Positions 41,816-50,511 are shown, numbered from the stretch's first letter. The stretch is 64,000 bases of DNA from Fictibacillus arsenicus (GCF_001642935.1 NZ_CP016761.1:1054001-1118000); one strand, 5' to 3'. Notes: generated by a model from the sequence alone, not told the origin. Program-made: numbers and translations.

Positions 41816-42208
41816 ATGACAGCTGACAATCAAAAAATCACTACATTCCTCATGTTTACTGGGCAAGCAGAAGAGGCGATGAACTTTTACATATCTTTAT
41901 TCGATGACTCTGAAATTACGAACGTCCTTCATCAAGAAAACGGAAAGGTGCTGCATGCGACATTTACGCTGAAGGGGCAGTCGTATATGTGTATCGACAG
42001 TCCGATCAACCATGATTTTACGTTCACTCCATCCATTTCGCTTTTTGTTAAGTGCGATTCCTTGGATGAGGTAAGCGGTCTTTTTGAAAAATTATCACAT
42101 GGTGGCTCCGTTCTCATGGAGCTAGGAGAGATTCCGGGCTATGAAAAATTCGGCTGGGTACAGGATCAATACGGTGTTTCATGGCAGTTGAGTCTTCTTC
42201 AAAAATAA
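41816..42208 (+). CDS. VOC-family (PhnB/glyoxalase-fold) protein
   Basis: 130 aa. The start KITTFLMFTGQAEEAMNFYISLF and end FGWVQDQYGVSWQLSL are hallmarks of the PhnB-like vicinal-oxygen-chelate group. Metal ligands of true glyoxalases are not complete, as is common in this group. Function unknown. AAAGGAGAAG precedes ATG 41816. Terminator after. Confidence 0.85.
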   Translation: MTADNQKITTFLMFTGQAEEAMNFYISLFDDSEITNVLHQENGKVLHATFTLKGQSYMCIDSPINHDFTFTPSISLFVKCDSLDEVSGLFEKLSHGGSVLMELGEIPGYEKFGWVQDQYGVSWQLSLLQK

Positions 42209-42237
42209 AAAGCAGGGAATTGCGCCTGCTTTTTATC
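42207..42237. terminator. Terminator between convergent genes
   Basis: Stem AAAAGCAGG/CCTGCTTTT followed by T; both strands have T-rich tails. Confidence 0.8.
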
Positions 42238-42604
42238 CAAAACAAACAAAATTTCTAATTTGGGAATACCCATAACGCACTCGTTGGCGGCGTCCGCCTA
42301 CCCAAACATATCCTGTAACACTGTTTCTGCGGATCTCTGTTGGGAAAAACCAAAAGTCTCTTCCAAATTGACCTTGTCTTCGAAGACCTAACAAACCCCA
42401 GCTTCCAAGACAGGCACATATTCTTTGCCGGATCATTGGCGGCTGGTAGCTCGATGTGAAAAATGGCTGCGGGATTTGCCCTTGAGCAAATTGCTGAGGC
42501 GGAGGTCCAAAAGGTCCCTCATCTTCATCTCCATTCGGACGATCAACATACATAGGTTCCTCATGCGAATCATGGTTCTGATGGTAAAAAGGATGGTTAT
42601 ACAT
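42233..42604 (-). CDS. Pro/Gln/Arg-rich protein, possibly spore-associated
   Basis: 123 aa from ATG 42604, with AAGGAGGTG ten bases upstream (TTG 42610 is the alternative). Low-complexity N-terminal half rich in His, Pro, Gln and acidic residues; C-terminal half with conserved-looking WGLLGLRR, FWFFPTEIRRNSVTGYVW and GGRRQRVRYGY, rich in Arg and aromatics. No signal peptide. The composition recalls spore-coat proteins, which are often His/Tyr/Arg rich, but I do not recognise a family. Confidence 0.55.
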   Translation of the reverse strand: MYNHPFYHQNHDSHEEPMYVDRPNGDEDEGPFGPPPQQFAQGQIPQPFFTSSYQPPMIRQRICACLGSWGLLGLRRQGQFGRDFWFFPTEIRRNSVTGYVWVGGRRQRVRYGYSQIRNFVCFG

Positions 42605-42732
42605 GAACAATTCACCTCCTTGTCTGATGACTCTATGATATGGATATGTTGTACACTTCGAATGAGTAGCTTGTACGTCAGCCTAAATTTAAAAAGCAGT
42701 GTTAACGAATGAAAATGAAAAGAGAGATGAAC

Positions 42733-43752
42733 ATGATCAAATATCCAATTTTAAAAAATAATGCAATGATCGGTGTAACAGCACCATCTTCAGGAGTGCC
42801 CTCATTTTTGCATGACATGTTCAAGCAGGCATGTGATCGAATGGAGAAGAGGGGCTATCAGGTAACAGTGGGTGATACTGTCTGGACTCAAAAGAAAGCA
42901 AAGTCTGCACCTGCGAAAGTAAGAGCAGATGAGTTTAACCAGATGATGGCAGACGAATCCATAGACTTAATCATTCCTCCATGGGGCGGTGAACTCCTAA
43001 TCGAGATGATTGAACATGTAGATTTTACTTCCATTAAAAAGAAGTGGATTCTCGGGTATTCCGATACAAGCGCATTGATGCTTGCAACTACACTGAAAAA
43101 AGGAATTGCGACAGCGAACGGAATAAACTTTGTTGATGTTAGAGGGGAATGCATGGATGAAACGACAGCAATGTGGGAGAAGGTGCTGTCAACGAAAGAA
43201 GGAGATTCCGTTCTTCAGCATTCATCCTCTAAATATCAAAAGGCGTGGGACCATGCGAACCCAACCCCATGTATCTTTCATCTGACAGAAGAAACGAGCT
43301 GGAAGACAGTCTCAGGGGCAAAAGAAAAGGTAGAAGGCCGCTTGCTCGGCGGATGTATTGATATCATCAGGCATTTGATAGGGACCCCATTTGGTGATGT
43401 GAAGACTTTCCGTAAGCAGTTTATAAATGATGAACCGATCCTCTGGTACTTTGAAAACTGCGAGATGAATACAACAGATTTGAGAAGAACATTGGTGCAA
43501 ATGAAGCTGGCAGGCTGGTTTGAAGGCTGTTCAGGAATTCTGTTCGGCAGAAGTGATGCAAACGATACTGTGGAAGATTATACAGCAGAAGATGATTATC
43601 AGGATTTGGCAAAAGACCTTGGAGTGCCTGTCATTTATGATATAGATTGCGGTCATCAGCCGCCTCAAAATACATTCATAAATGGTGCCTATGCAGAAGT
43701 AGAAGCAGATGGTGAGGGTAAGGGCACTGTTTTGCAGCATTTTAGAACATAA
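42733..43752 (+). CDS. S66-family LD-carboxypeptidase / MccF-like serine peptidase
   Basis: 339 aa from the ATG at 42733, preceded by GAGAG; in-frame ATGs lie up to 42709. The fold is visible as IGVTAPSSGVPS at the start, nucleophile Ser in GYSDTSALML, Glu in LWYFENCEMN and His in DIDCGHQPPQNTF. The Trp-containing PPWGGELL loop is MccF-like, not LdcA-like. MccF hydrolyses the acyl bond of microcin C-type nucleotide antibiotics, so this may be a self-protection or scavenging peptidase. Single gene. Confidence 0.85.
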   Translation: MIKYPILKNNAMIGVTAPSSGVPSFLHDMFKQACDRMEKRGYQVTVGDTVWTQKKAKSAPAKVRADEFNQMMADESIDLIIPPWGGELLIEMIEHVDFTSIKKKWILGYSDTSALMLATTLKKGIATANGINFVDVRGECMDETTAMWEKVLSTKEGDSVLQHSSSKYQKAWDHANPTPCIFHLTEETSWKTVSGAKEKVEGRLLGGCIDIIRHLIGTPFGDVKTFRKQFINDEPILWYFENCEMNTTDLRRTLVQMKLAGWFEGCSGILFGRSDANDTVEDYTAEDDYQDLAKDLGVPVIYDIDCGHQPPQNTFINGAYAEVEADGEGKGTVLQHFRT

Positions 43753-43773
43753 AATAATTAATGGACAACAAAA

Positions 43774-43797
43774 AGCTGGCTCGTCATTCGAGCCAGC
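43774..43797 (-). terminator. Terminator between convergent genes
   Basis: 9-bp stem GCTGGCTCG/CGAGCCAGC; minus-strand tail is TTTTTG, so it best serves the AIM24 gene. Confidence 0.8.
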
Positions 43798-43820
43798 ATT
43801 CTCCACTTATAATCTACCAA

Positions 43821-44612
43821 TCAATCACCATTCAGCATGCCGAACACGCCTTTAGCTAAGCTGCCTTCGTCACTGGAGCCGCCTCGGTGTGGTGCAGCTG
43901 CGAATACTCGGCTCGCCAATCGGCTGAAAGGAAGGGACTGGATCCAGACTGTTCCTGGTCCTCTTAATGTTGCAAAGAATAAACCTTCACCGCCAAATAA
44001 TGCCGTTTTCACGCCTTTCACCATCTCGATGTTGTAATTGACACCGCTTGTCATCGCAACTAAGCAGCCGGTATCGACGCGGAGAACTTCGCCGGGTGCC
44101 AGTTCTTTTTTATGAATCGTTCCGCCAGCATGAACGAAAGCCATGCCGTCACCTTCAAGCTTCTGCATAATGAAGCCTTCTCCACCAAAGAACCCAGCGC
44201 CGATCTTACGCTGAAACTCGATTCCTACAGAAACACCTTTAGCCGCAGCCAAGAATGCATCTTTTTGACAGATCACTTTTCCGCCAAACTCACTCAGATC
44301 CATCGGGATGATTTTACCAGGATAAGGAGAAGCGAAAGAGACGTGCTTCTTCCCATTGGCGTCATTTGTGAAAGTTGTCATGAACAGACTCTCACCCGTT
44401 AGTACACGTTTACCGGCACTGAAAAGCTTGCCCATCAAACCGCTTCCTCCGCCTGAAGAACCGTCGCCAAAGATCGTTTCCATCCCGATTCCGTCTTCCA
44501 TCATCATCAGTGCACCAGCTTCTGCGATCACTGTTTCATTTGGATCGAGCTCCACTTCAACAAACTGCATGTCATCTCCGTAAATTTTATAATCAATTTC
44601 GTGATTGTTCAT
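43821..44612 (-). CDS. AIM24 / TIGR00266-family protein
   Basis: 263 aa from ATG 44612, with TTGGAGG eight bases upstream (another ATG lies two codons earlier). A beta-rich protein with glycine-rich motifs: [48 protein letters not shown] and [14 protein letters not shown] are the diagnostic blocks. Homologues are widespread; the role is unknown, with suggested membrane-associated functions. No signal peptide. Confidence 0.85.
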   Translation of the reverse strand: MNNHEIDYKIYGDDMQFVEVELDPNETVIAEAGALMMMEDGIGMETIFGDGSSGGGSGLMGKLFSAGKRVLTGESLFMTTFTNDANGKKHVSFASPYPGKIIPMDLSEFGGKVICQKDAFLAAAKGVSVGIEFQRKIGAGFFGGEGFIMQKLEGDGMAFVHAGGTIHKKELAPGEVLRVDTGCLVAMTSGVNYNIEMVKGVKTALFGGEGLFFATLRGPGTVWIQSLPFSRLASRVFAAAPHRGGSSDEGSLAKGVFGMLNGD

Positions 44613-44798
44613 GTTCATTTCCTCCAATTAAGTTCATTTTCGTTAACCTAAGTAAATTACGTTTCAGGGAGAAAATTGGTTTCAAAATACTTACTTAACC
44701 GTGGAAATATTTTCAACTTCCAAATTCTTTTTCTTTATTTTAAGGAAATGGTACAATAGAAGGTAGAAATTTCAAAACAATTAATAGGAGTGAACACT

Positions 44799-45617
44799 AT
44801 GGCTTTAACCTTGGAAAAGGATTATATCGATTATTTTACAAATAACAGAGAAGAGTTCCAAGAGTCATTATTAAGTGAAGCCCAAAATGTTCGGGGGAAA
44901 ATTGAAGAAATCCTTCTGATTGGTAATATCGATCTATTATCCAATGCTCATAAACTTGTGATGTACACGATCCAGGGGAAAGACGATGAATTAGAATCAT
45001 TTGCAAAAATTGAAGGTGTTTCATGGGCATCGCACAGCCTTACGCTAGCATTCAAACTTGAGTGGGTACAAGCTATCCGCAGAACTATCTGGAAGTACTT
45101 GCAAGAATTCGATAAATTAAATCAGATTGATTTAGACAGTGACAGATTTTTTAATATTGAAAGACAAATTAACGACCGCATTGACAAGTTTTTAAACGAA
45201 TTATTCTTGAGTTATTCTGAGTACAAAGATAAGCTGATTGAATCACAGAGAGCGCTCGTTGAAAATCTCTCTGTTCCAATTATTCCGATCACTGCAACAG
45301 TTTGTGTCCTTCCTCTAATTGGAAGTATTGATACATATAGAACGGACACGATTGAAGAGAAGGTTCTAATGGAAATCAGCAGACTTCGCATCGGAACGCT
45401 AGTCATTGATCTATCCGGTATCGCTCAAATGGAGACTGAAGTGATCGAACATATGATGAAGGTCATCGAAGGGGCGAACATGATGGGCTGTGAGTGTGTA
45501 ATCACCGGCCTGCGTCCAGAAATCGTACGCAAAGTGACGAGCATCGGGTTAAATTTCGAAAGTAAAGCACAAACGAAAGCCACGCTTCAGCAAGCATTGG
45601 AAGATTACTTGAAATAA
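44799..45617 (+). CDS. RsbR-type stressosome protein (STAS domain)
   Basis: 272 aa from ATG 44799 with ATAGGAG upstream. Residues 1-150 form a helical non-heme-globin-like RsbR N-terminal domain; residues 155-272 are a STAS domain with VLPLIGSIDTYRT and LVIDLSGIAQMETEV, keeping Thr at the sites that RsbT phosphorylates in RsbR paralogues. Such proteins assemble with RsbS in the stressosome that controls sigma-B. No rsbS, rsbT or sigB is nearby, so it is an orphan paralogue. Confidence 0.85.
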   Translation: MALTLEKDYIDYFTNNREEFQESLLSEAQNVRGKIEEILLIGNIDLLSNAHKLVMYTIQGKDDELESFAKIEGVSWASHSLTLAFKLEWVQAIRRTIWKYLQEFDKLNQIDLDSDRFFNIERQINDRIDKFLNELFLSYSEYKDKLIESQRALVENLSVPIIPITATVCVLPLIGSIDTYRTDTIEEKVLMEISRLRIGTLVIDLSGIAQMETEVIEHMMKVIEGANMMGCECVITGLRPEIVRKVTSIGLNFESKAQTKATLQQALEDYLK

Positions 45618-45641
45618 CAACTTTATGATAAAAAAATCAGA

Positions 45642-45686
45642 GGATGACTCAAAAGTAAAAAACTTTTGAAGTCACCCTTTTTTTAT
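45642..45686 (+). terminator. Intrinsic terminator after rsbR
   Basis: Long imperfect stem GATGACTCAAAAGT/ACTTTTGAAGTCACC followed by TTTTTTT. Confidence 0.75.
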
Positions 45687-45756
45687 TAAAAAATAATAAA
45701 TGAGGACTGGCAAAAATAAGTTAACTTACTTTGGGGACAGTCCTTTTTCTGCATTT

Positions 45757-46440
45757 CTATGAAAACAACATATAGAACGGTATTAAGGATGAAACAATGA
45801 TGGCGGTAGTGGTCATGGCAATTGCACTCATAGCACCTTCTTCTTCTCCCCATTGCAAGCACTTGCTTGCTCCAAGCGCCTGTGCTGAAGCACCCATTGC
45901 GAGCCCTTTTGCTGCTTTGCTTTTTATGTTTAGCCATTCTAACACTTTAGGACCACAGATAAAAGAAAACAGAGCTGATGTTAAAACGAATAAAACAGTT
46001 AGTGCAGGCACTCCGCCAAGGGATCCAGATGCTGAAAGCGCGACAGGCAATGTGGCTGCTTTAGGAAGCAATGACGCCATGATGTCCTTTTTGATACCGA
46101 ACAAAGTGGCAAGAGATATAGTTGAACCAACACCTGCCGCACCTCCAATAAAAATACCTGTACCAATTTTTTTGAAATTCTTTTTGATGAGCGGCCATTG
46201 TTTATACAGCGGAATTGCCAAAGAAACAATCGCTGTTTGCATGAGTATGGAAAACAAACCGCTGCCGTTTTCGTAAGCTTTATAATCTAAGTGAAGGAAA
46301 GGAAGAAATGTGAACAGAAACACAGTTACAGTATAGAGCGGGTTTAGCCAAACATTCCGATTTGCTGCTTGAAATATCTTTAAGCCAATAAGATAAGCAA
46401 ACACGGTAATTCCTGTACTGATTAACATATTTTCAATCAT
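45757..46440 (-). CDS. lrgB: LrgB/CidB-family membrane protein
   Basis: 227 aa from ATG 46440, which overlaps the lrgA stop (ATGA) and has AAAAGGAG upstream. Six or so membrane helices; the conserved end region GSLGGVPALTVLFV, then GAAAQALG-like SAQALGASKCLQWGEEEGAMS, is typical of the family. LrgAB/CidAB modulate murein hydrolase activity and export of pyruvate or autolysis signals. The operon is divergent from tnrA. Confidence 0.88.
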   Translation of the reverse strand: MIENMLISTGITVFAYLIGLKIFQAANRNVWLNPLYTVTVFLFTFLPFLHLDYKAYENGSGLFSILMQTAIVSLAIPLYKQWPLIKKNFKKIGTGIFIGGAAGVGSTISLATLFGIKKDIMASLLPKAATLPVALSASGSLGGVPALTVLFVLTSALFSFICGPKVLEWLNIKSKAAKGLAMGASAQALGASKCLQWGEEEGAMSAIAMTTTAIIVSSLIPFYMLFS

Positions 46441-46799
46441 TGTTTTAGTCTCCTTTTCAATTTTTCGTAAAGCTCCACAGAATATCCTGTGATGACGATG
46501 ATACATAAGCTGCTCCCGGCTATGACGACGCCAAGCTTCCAGATTTTCATATGAATATGGTGAAAGTACACTAAAGCTCCAATAACAGGCGGGATAAAAA
46601 GCAATGTCATATGCTGCAGGTGAACATTAGCGGCTTTTTCCACCCATTCAATCTGAATGATGCCGGTAAGAAGTGATAAAAACAGTAAGAGCATTCCTAC
46701 AATACTTCCGGAAAGGGGCAGTCGGAAGATAGATACAATGGCATTTCCAAAGGCTAGAGAAGAGAAGATCAGGGTAAACTGCCAAAATATCTTGTGCAT
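46437..46799 (-). CDS. lrgA: LrgA/CidA-family holin-like protein
   Basis: 120 aa from ATG 46799, with GAGGTGG upstream. Four membrane helices; LPLSGSIVGMLLLFLSL and LLFIPPVIGALVYF are the diagnostic segments of CidA/LrgA. Holin-like partner of LrgB. No LytSR two-component genes are adjacent, which is where regulation usually lies in staphylococci and Bacillus. Confidence 0.88.
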   Translation of the reverse strand: MHKIFWQFTLIFSSLAFGNAIVSIFRLPLSGSIVGMLLLFLSLLTGIIQIEWVEKAANVHLQHMTLLFIPPVIGALVYFHHIHMKIWKLGVVIAGSSLCIIVITGYSVELYEKLKRRLKQ

Positions 46800-46904
46800 C
46801 TGAACCACCTCGCATTCATTTCCTATAGTGTAAAGAACAGAAATACTTCCATCTACAAACTTGGCAGAAAATATACCAAGGTTTTTTAATTTTCAGAAAA
46901 TACA

Positions 46905-46921
46905 TGTCAGATAACCTCACA
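46905..46921. promoter_or_regulatory. TnrA box between lrgAB and tnrA
   Basis: TGTCAGATAACCTCACA fits TGTNA-N7-TNACA with one mismatch to the longer consensus. It lies 80 bp upstream of the tnrA-like start and 106 bp from lrgA. Confidence 0.75.
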
Positions 46922-47000
46922 GTTTTCTTGATTAACAGTTGGATTGAGATAAAGTGGAACAAAAGGGGACCTCTTTTTATTTGAAAAGGGAGTGGCTGGA

Positions 47001-47339
47001 ATGTCTTCTGAAAGCACACCCTATAAAGATAAAAAGGTCATTTCAATAGGAATTGTGAGGGAGCTTACGGGATTATCTTTAAGACAGATCCGGTATTATG
47101 GAGAGCGAAAGTTAATATTCCCTGATCGCAATGAGAAAGGAACGCGAAGATATTCGTTTTCTGACATTGAAAAGCTCATTGAAATTGCGAATAAAAGGGA
47201 AGAGGGGGTACAGACAAATGAAATTAGACGGGAGATGAACAAGGAAACAAAACCGGTTGAAAAGAGAATGCTCAAAGAGATGCTGCGGGGTCAGTTTAAT
47301 GCACACTTCAGGAATAATTCGAATAACAAACCATTTTAA
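47001..47339 (+). CDS. tnrA: TnrA-like MerR-family nitrogen regulator (paralogue 2)
   Basis: 112 aa from ATG 47001 with GGGAG eight bases upstream. The sequence follows B. subtilis TnrA closely: YKDKKVISIGIVRELTGL, RQIRYYGERKLIFPDR, GTRRYSFSDIEKL, IANKREEGVQT and C-terminal MLRGQFNAHF, the glutamine-synthetase-binding tail. One oddity is Gly in RYYGERK where most MerR-type relatives have Glu. A TnrA box upstream fits autoregulation. The paralogue at 14315 is shorter and more divergent. Confidence 0.9.
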   Translation: MSSESTPYKDKKVISIGIVRELTGLSLRQIRYYGERKLIFPDRNEKGTRRYSFSDIEKLIEIANKREEGVQTNEIRREMNKETKPVEKRMLKEMLRGQFNAHFRNNSNNKPF

Positions 47340-47368
47340 AAAGGCAGTCAGAAGACTACCTTTTTTTA
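47336..47368. terminator. Terminator between convergent genes
   Basis: Stem AAAAGGCAGTC/GACTACCTTTT (one mismatch), loop AGAA, then TTT. It overlaps the SDR stop. Confidence 0.75.
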
Positions 47369-48204
47369 AAATCAAACAGCTTTTTTAAGATTACACTCTC
47401 AAGAAGTTTCCAAGGGATAATTGACTTCATAAAAAGACTTATTTTAATATCTTTACCGATTGGGTACCGCAGTTTCGGTGTCTTTTTTTGTGAAGCAATC
47501 TTTGCTACTAGATTTGCCACATCCAGCGGATTTCCGTGACCCGCTTTGCCAGACTCAATTTCATCAAGCAGTCTTTCCATATAAAAATGATAGGGGGAAT
47601 CCCTGCTCACAGTCGTATTATCGACCGATGACCAGATGTTTGTCTGATAGGAACTAGGTTCAACAAGGATGACATCGATGCCAAACGGTTTTAATTCCAA
47701 TCGGAGGCTCTCGCTCAGACCTTCAAGTGCGTGCTTAGATGCCGTGTAAGGGGACAACCCCGGGAATCCAAACTTTCCTGAGATGCTGCTCATGTTGATG
47801 ATCCTGCCTGTCCGATTTTTCCTCATTATCGGAAGCACAGTTTGTGTCACGGCGATCACGCCAAAGACGTTCGTCTCAAATTGCAGCCGGTATTCATCCA
47901 CCGAAAGTTCTTCACAAAAACCGCCAAGTGCAAACCCTGCGTTGTTCACGAGCACATCAATACTAGGAAACTTTGAAAGGTACGCTGCAAAAGAACGAAC
48001 CGATTCCTCTGATGTCACATCAAGAGTTTGCAGCTGAATGAAGTCAGACACCTCTTGTTCATCCGCCAAACGCAATAGATTCTCCGCTTTATCCAAACCT
48101 CTCACCGTACTGATCACTTCAAAACCGGCCTTCGCGAGTTCCACTGCACACAGCATGCCGAATCCGCTGGAAGTACCAGTCACTATGGCTATTTTTCTTT
48201 TCAT
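47356..48204 (-). CDS. Short-chain dehydrogenase/reductase
   Basis: 282 aa. Classical SDR: cofactor motif TGTSSGFG, NNAGFALGG, catalytic Ser in NMSSISGKFG, and YTASK. C-terminal extension of about 40 residues ending in a hydrophobic/basic tail that may touch the membrane. Substrate unknown. It starts 9 bp after the Lrp-type gene and is probably co-transcribed with it. Confidence 0.88.
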   Translation of the reverse strand: MKRKIAIVTGTSSGFGMLCAVELAKAGFEVISTVRGLDKAENLLRLADEQEVSDFIQLQTLDVTSEESVRSFAAYLSKFPSIDVLVNNAGFALGGFCEELSVDEYRLQFETNVFGVIAVTQTVLPIMRKNRTGRIINMSSISGKFGFPGLSPYTASKHALEGLSESLRLELKPFGIDVILVEPSSYQTNIWSSVDNTTVSRDSPYHFYMERLLDEIESGKAGHGNPLDVANLVAKIASQKKTPKLRYPIGKDIKISLFMKSIIPWKLLESVILKKLFDFKKR

Positions 48205-48212
48205 TGAATCTC

Positions 48213-48653
48213 CTATTCTTCTTCCACTATGGGAATTGTATTTTTTAAGGGAATGGGTGAGGAAAGCACAATGAGTGTAGTGGAATCCCCGTGTTTTCCG
48301 CTTGCGTTAATAAGATCTTCTAGTGATTGCATAGACTCTGTAACTATTTTTAACAAGTAATTATATTGACCGCTAATTCTGTGAAGTTCCACTACATCAG
48401 GAGATTGTTCACAAAAATGAATGAACTTTTCACAATTCTTTGTGTGAAACAACAGGAAAGCGGTAGTGGATTTGTTTATTTTTTCCGCATTAACTACCGC
48501 TCTATAATGATCAATCATTCCTTTTTCCTCTAACCTTTTGACTCGTTCCGTCACTGCAGGCTGTGATAAAGCGACCTTTTTTCCGAGTTCTGTCATTGAT
48601 ATGCGTGCTTGCTCCTGAAGAATAAGCAAGATTTGTTTATCAACTGTATCCAT
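48213..48653 (-). CDS. Lrp/AsnC-family transcriptional regulator
   Basis: 146 aa, full length. The N-terminal helix-turn-helix has DKQILLILQEQARISMTEL and SQPAVTERVKRLEEKG; the C-terminal RAM domain includes ISGQYNYLLKIV and the DSTTLIVLSSPI strand. It likely senses an amino acid or related ligand. The first gene of an operon with the SDR; a long inverted repeat between it and the divergent OYE gene is a candidate operator. Confidence 0.9.
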   Translation of the reverse strand: MDTVDKQILLILQEQARISMTELGKKVALSQPAVTERVKRLEEKGMIDHYRAVVNAEKINKSTTAFLLFHTKNCEKFIHFCEQSPDVVELHRISGQYNYLLKIVTESMQSLEDLINASGKHGDSTTLIVLSSPIPLKNTIPIVEEE

Positions 48654-48686
48654 TTGAAAGCCTCCTAAAATTTAAATGCTGCTTTC

Positions 48687-48756
48687 TTTATCTATCTTTA
48701 TTTTATAAGAAAATTTGTAAAAACTCATTTATAACCCTCTGTAAAGAAAGATAAAT
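48687..48756. promoter_or_regulatory. Candidate Lrp-type operator (separated inverted repeat)
   Basis: TTTATCTATCTTTA (48687-48700) and TAAAGAAAGATAAA (48743-48756) are complementary at 13 of 14 positions, with a 42-base spacer. The arms flank the shared divergent promoter region. The length suggests two DNA-binding sites for a multimeric regulator. Confidence 0.6.
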
Positions 48757-48791
48757 CATTCTTAAAATGGATAGTGAGAGGAGGAATACGG

Positions 48792-49841
48792 ATGTATAAG
48801 AAACTACTAGAACCAGTAGAAGTAGGTACATGGAGGCTCAGAAACCGGATTGTTATGGCTCCAATGACAAGGTGTTTTGCCGATGATCAAACAGGAACCG
48901 TTGGGGATGACGTGGTTGAATACTACAGAAGACGAGCGGCAGATGGGATTGGCCTGATCATTACAGAAGGGATTATTATCAGTCAGCGGGGAAAAGGAAC
49001 ATTTAATTTGCCAGGCCTGTACACAGAGGGACAGGTCAAAGGCTGGGAAAAGGTCACAGATGCCGTGCATGAAGAAGGAGGCACCATAATCGCTCAATTG
49101 TGGCATGTTGGAAGACTGACTCATCATCAAGTAACTGGGGGATTTCCGCCACAAGCTCCATCTCCAATACGTGCAAAAGGTAAGGTTCATCGATTTGGAG
49201 AGCCCTTTGATATACCTGAAGAAATGACGGTTGATGATATTAAGGAAGTGATTCGGCAATATGCCAAAGCTGCCCGTAATGCGATACTGGCAGGGTTCGA
49301 TGGTGTTGAAATTCATGGTGCTCATGGTTATCTGATCGATCAGTTTAACTCCGATGTTACCAATCAGCGAACTGATCGTTATGGCGGTAATCAGAGACAG
49401 CGATTAACGTTCATGAAAGAAGTTACTCAAGCAGTTATGCAGGAAGCGGGAGGCAATCGAACGGTGCTCCGTTTTTCGGAAATAAAGGATGATCTCCCTG
49501 ATTTTAGATGGGATAATCCCGAGGAAACGCTAAAATTGTACGTTGAAGCATTTAAGGAAACGGGAGTAGAGATGCTCCATCCCTCAACCAATCATTTTGC
49601 CGGTTTCATCAGTAAAGATCATAAACTTCATGAGCTTGTCCGTAAGTACTGGTCCGGAATCAGTATCGGAGTCGGTGACCTTAACCCGAATACCGCCAAC
49701 CAGGCAATAGAGAACGGTATAATTGATTTAGCGGCGTTTGGACGGCCACTTCTAGCGAATCCAGACTTTGTTCAAAGATTAATAACGAACGCTAAATTAG
49801 AAATCTATGATAAGACCAAGCATTTATCGCAGCTCGTTTAA
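48792..49841 (+). CDS. Old-yellow-enzyme-type NADH:flavin oxidoreductase
   Basis: 349 aa from ATG 48792 with GAGAGGAGG upstream. TIM-barrel FMN enzyme: RNRIVMAPMTRC, GLIITEGIII, QLWHVGRLTH, EIHGAHGYLIDQF (the substrate-anchoring pair is His/His) and QRTDRYGGN. Reduces activated alkenes with NAD(P)H. Divergent from the Lrp-SDR operon; all three may handle the same small molecule under Lrp-type control. Confidence 0.9.
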   Translation: MYKKLLEPVEVGTWRLRNRIVMAPMTRCFADDQTGTVGDDVVEYYRRRAADGIGLIITEGIIISQRGKGTFNLPGLYTEGQVKGWEKVTDAVHEEGGTIIAQLWHVGRLTHHQVTGGFPPQAPSPIRAKGKVHRFGEPFDIPEEMTVDDIKEVIRQYAKAARNAILAGFDGVEIHGAHGYLIDQFNSDVTNQRTDRYGGNQRQRLTFMKEVTQAVMQEAGGNRTVLRFSEIKDDLPDFRWDNPEETLKLYVEAFKETGVEMLHPSTNHFAGFISKDHKLHELVRKYWSGISIGVGDLNPNTANQAIENGIIDLAAFGRPLLANPDFVQRLITNAKLEIYDKTKHLSQLV

Positions 49842-49851
49842 TTTTCATGGC

Positions 49852-50100
49852 TCATTTGTATAGATCTGCAGGTCTCTTGTTTCGATAGCTGCTTAATAGC
49901 TTAACAAATGAAACATAAGCACCCACTGCTGCAATGCCATAAACGATACCCATAACGATGCGGGTCCAAAGACTGTGAGGGTGAGCAATAAATATTGAAA
50001 TGACAAGACCGATGATATTAGCGATTGCAGGAATTAAAGCAGAAATCGAAGGAAGAAAAATTTTAAGAATCTCAATAAGAACGATGATAGCATACAGCGA
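49852..50100 (-). pseudogene. 5'-truncated gene for a small membrane protein
   Basis: On the minus strand an 82-codon open frame, from an in-frame TGA just inside the repeat to TGA 49852, encodes hydrophobic segments (IIVLIEILKIFLPSISALI, IANIIGLVISIFIAHPHS, RIVMGIVYGIAAVGAYV) and a basic end. No start codon with a ribosome site exists. The frame begins at the short repeat at 50099-50119, which also occurs at 29762, so the 5' end appears replaced by an inserted or rearranged segment. Confidence 0.5.
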
Positions 50101-50119
50101 TCAATGCATCCCAAAAGTT
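50099..50119 (+). repeat. Short dispersed repeat, copy 2
   Basis: Identical over 21 bases to 29762-29782 (starts GATCAATGCATCCCAAAAG); both are followed within a few bases by GAATG. It abuts the truncated membrane-protein gene. Confidence 0.7.
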
Positions 50120-50193
50120 AGTATGAATGAATGGGAACTCCAAATAGATGCCTCCTTCATTTTACCCTATACTATACTCTATACAATTTGGAG

Positions 50194-50511
50194 CTAATCT
50201 TTCCTGTTATCATCCTCAAGGATCTTAATATCTTTCACTTCAAAATCATCAGGGCACCAGCAGTCTTTCCCCGGTGTTTTATCAATGAAAGTTGCGGTAA
50301 CTCTTTGACCGATTTCATAGGCATCAACAAAATAGAGCTTAATAGGTTTACCGTCAATTTGAATGATTTTTTCCTCTTTATTAACTTCTGTAATCTCACC
50401 TGATAAAGTATGAGTTTCATAAGAGTCACAACCGGCTAAAGAATAAACAAGGAATAAAAACAGTGCAGCTCTTTTAAAAGAATTGTTCCAGCAGAAAGCT
50501 TGTTCTCTCAT
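50194..50511 (-). CDS. Small lipoprotein of unknown function
   Basis: 105 aa from ATG 50511 with AAAGGAG upstream. Signal peptide with lipobox LAGC (Cys28); the mature part is a beta-rich ~75-residue domain (TLSGEITEVNKEEKIIQIDG) resembling OB-fold DUF3221-type lipoproteins. Contains a CWC pair near the end. Anchored outside the membrane. Single gene. Confidence 0.65.
   Translation of the reverse strand: MREQAFCWNNSFKRAALFLFLVYSLAGCDSYETHTLSGEITEVNKEEKIIQIDGKPIKLYFVDAYEIGQRVTATFIDKTPGKDCWCPDDFEVKDIKILEDDNRKD

Noticed and set aside
45797-46276. 159-codon plus-strand frame
   Set aside because: Antisense to lrgB, whose start overlaps lrgA properly.
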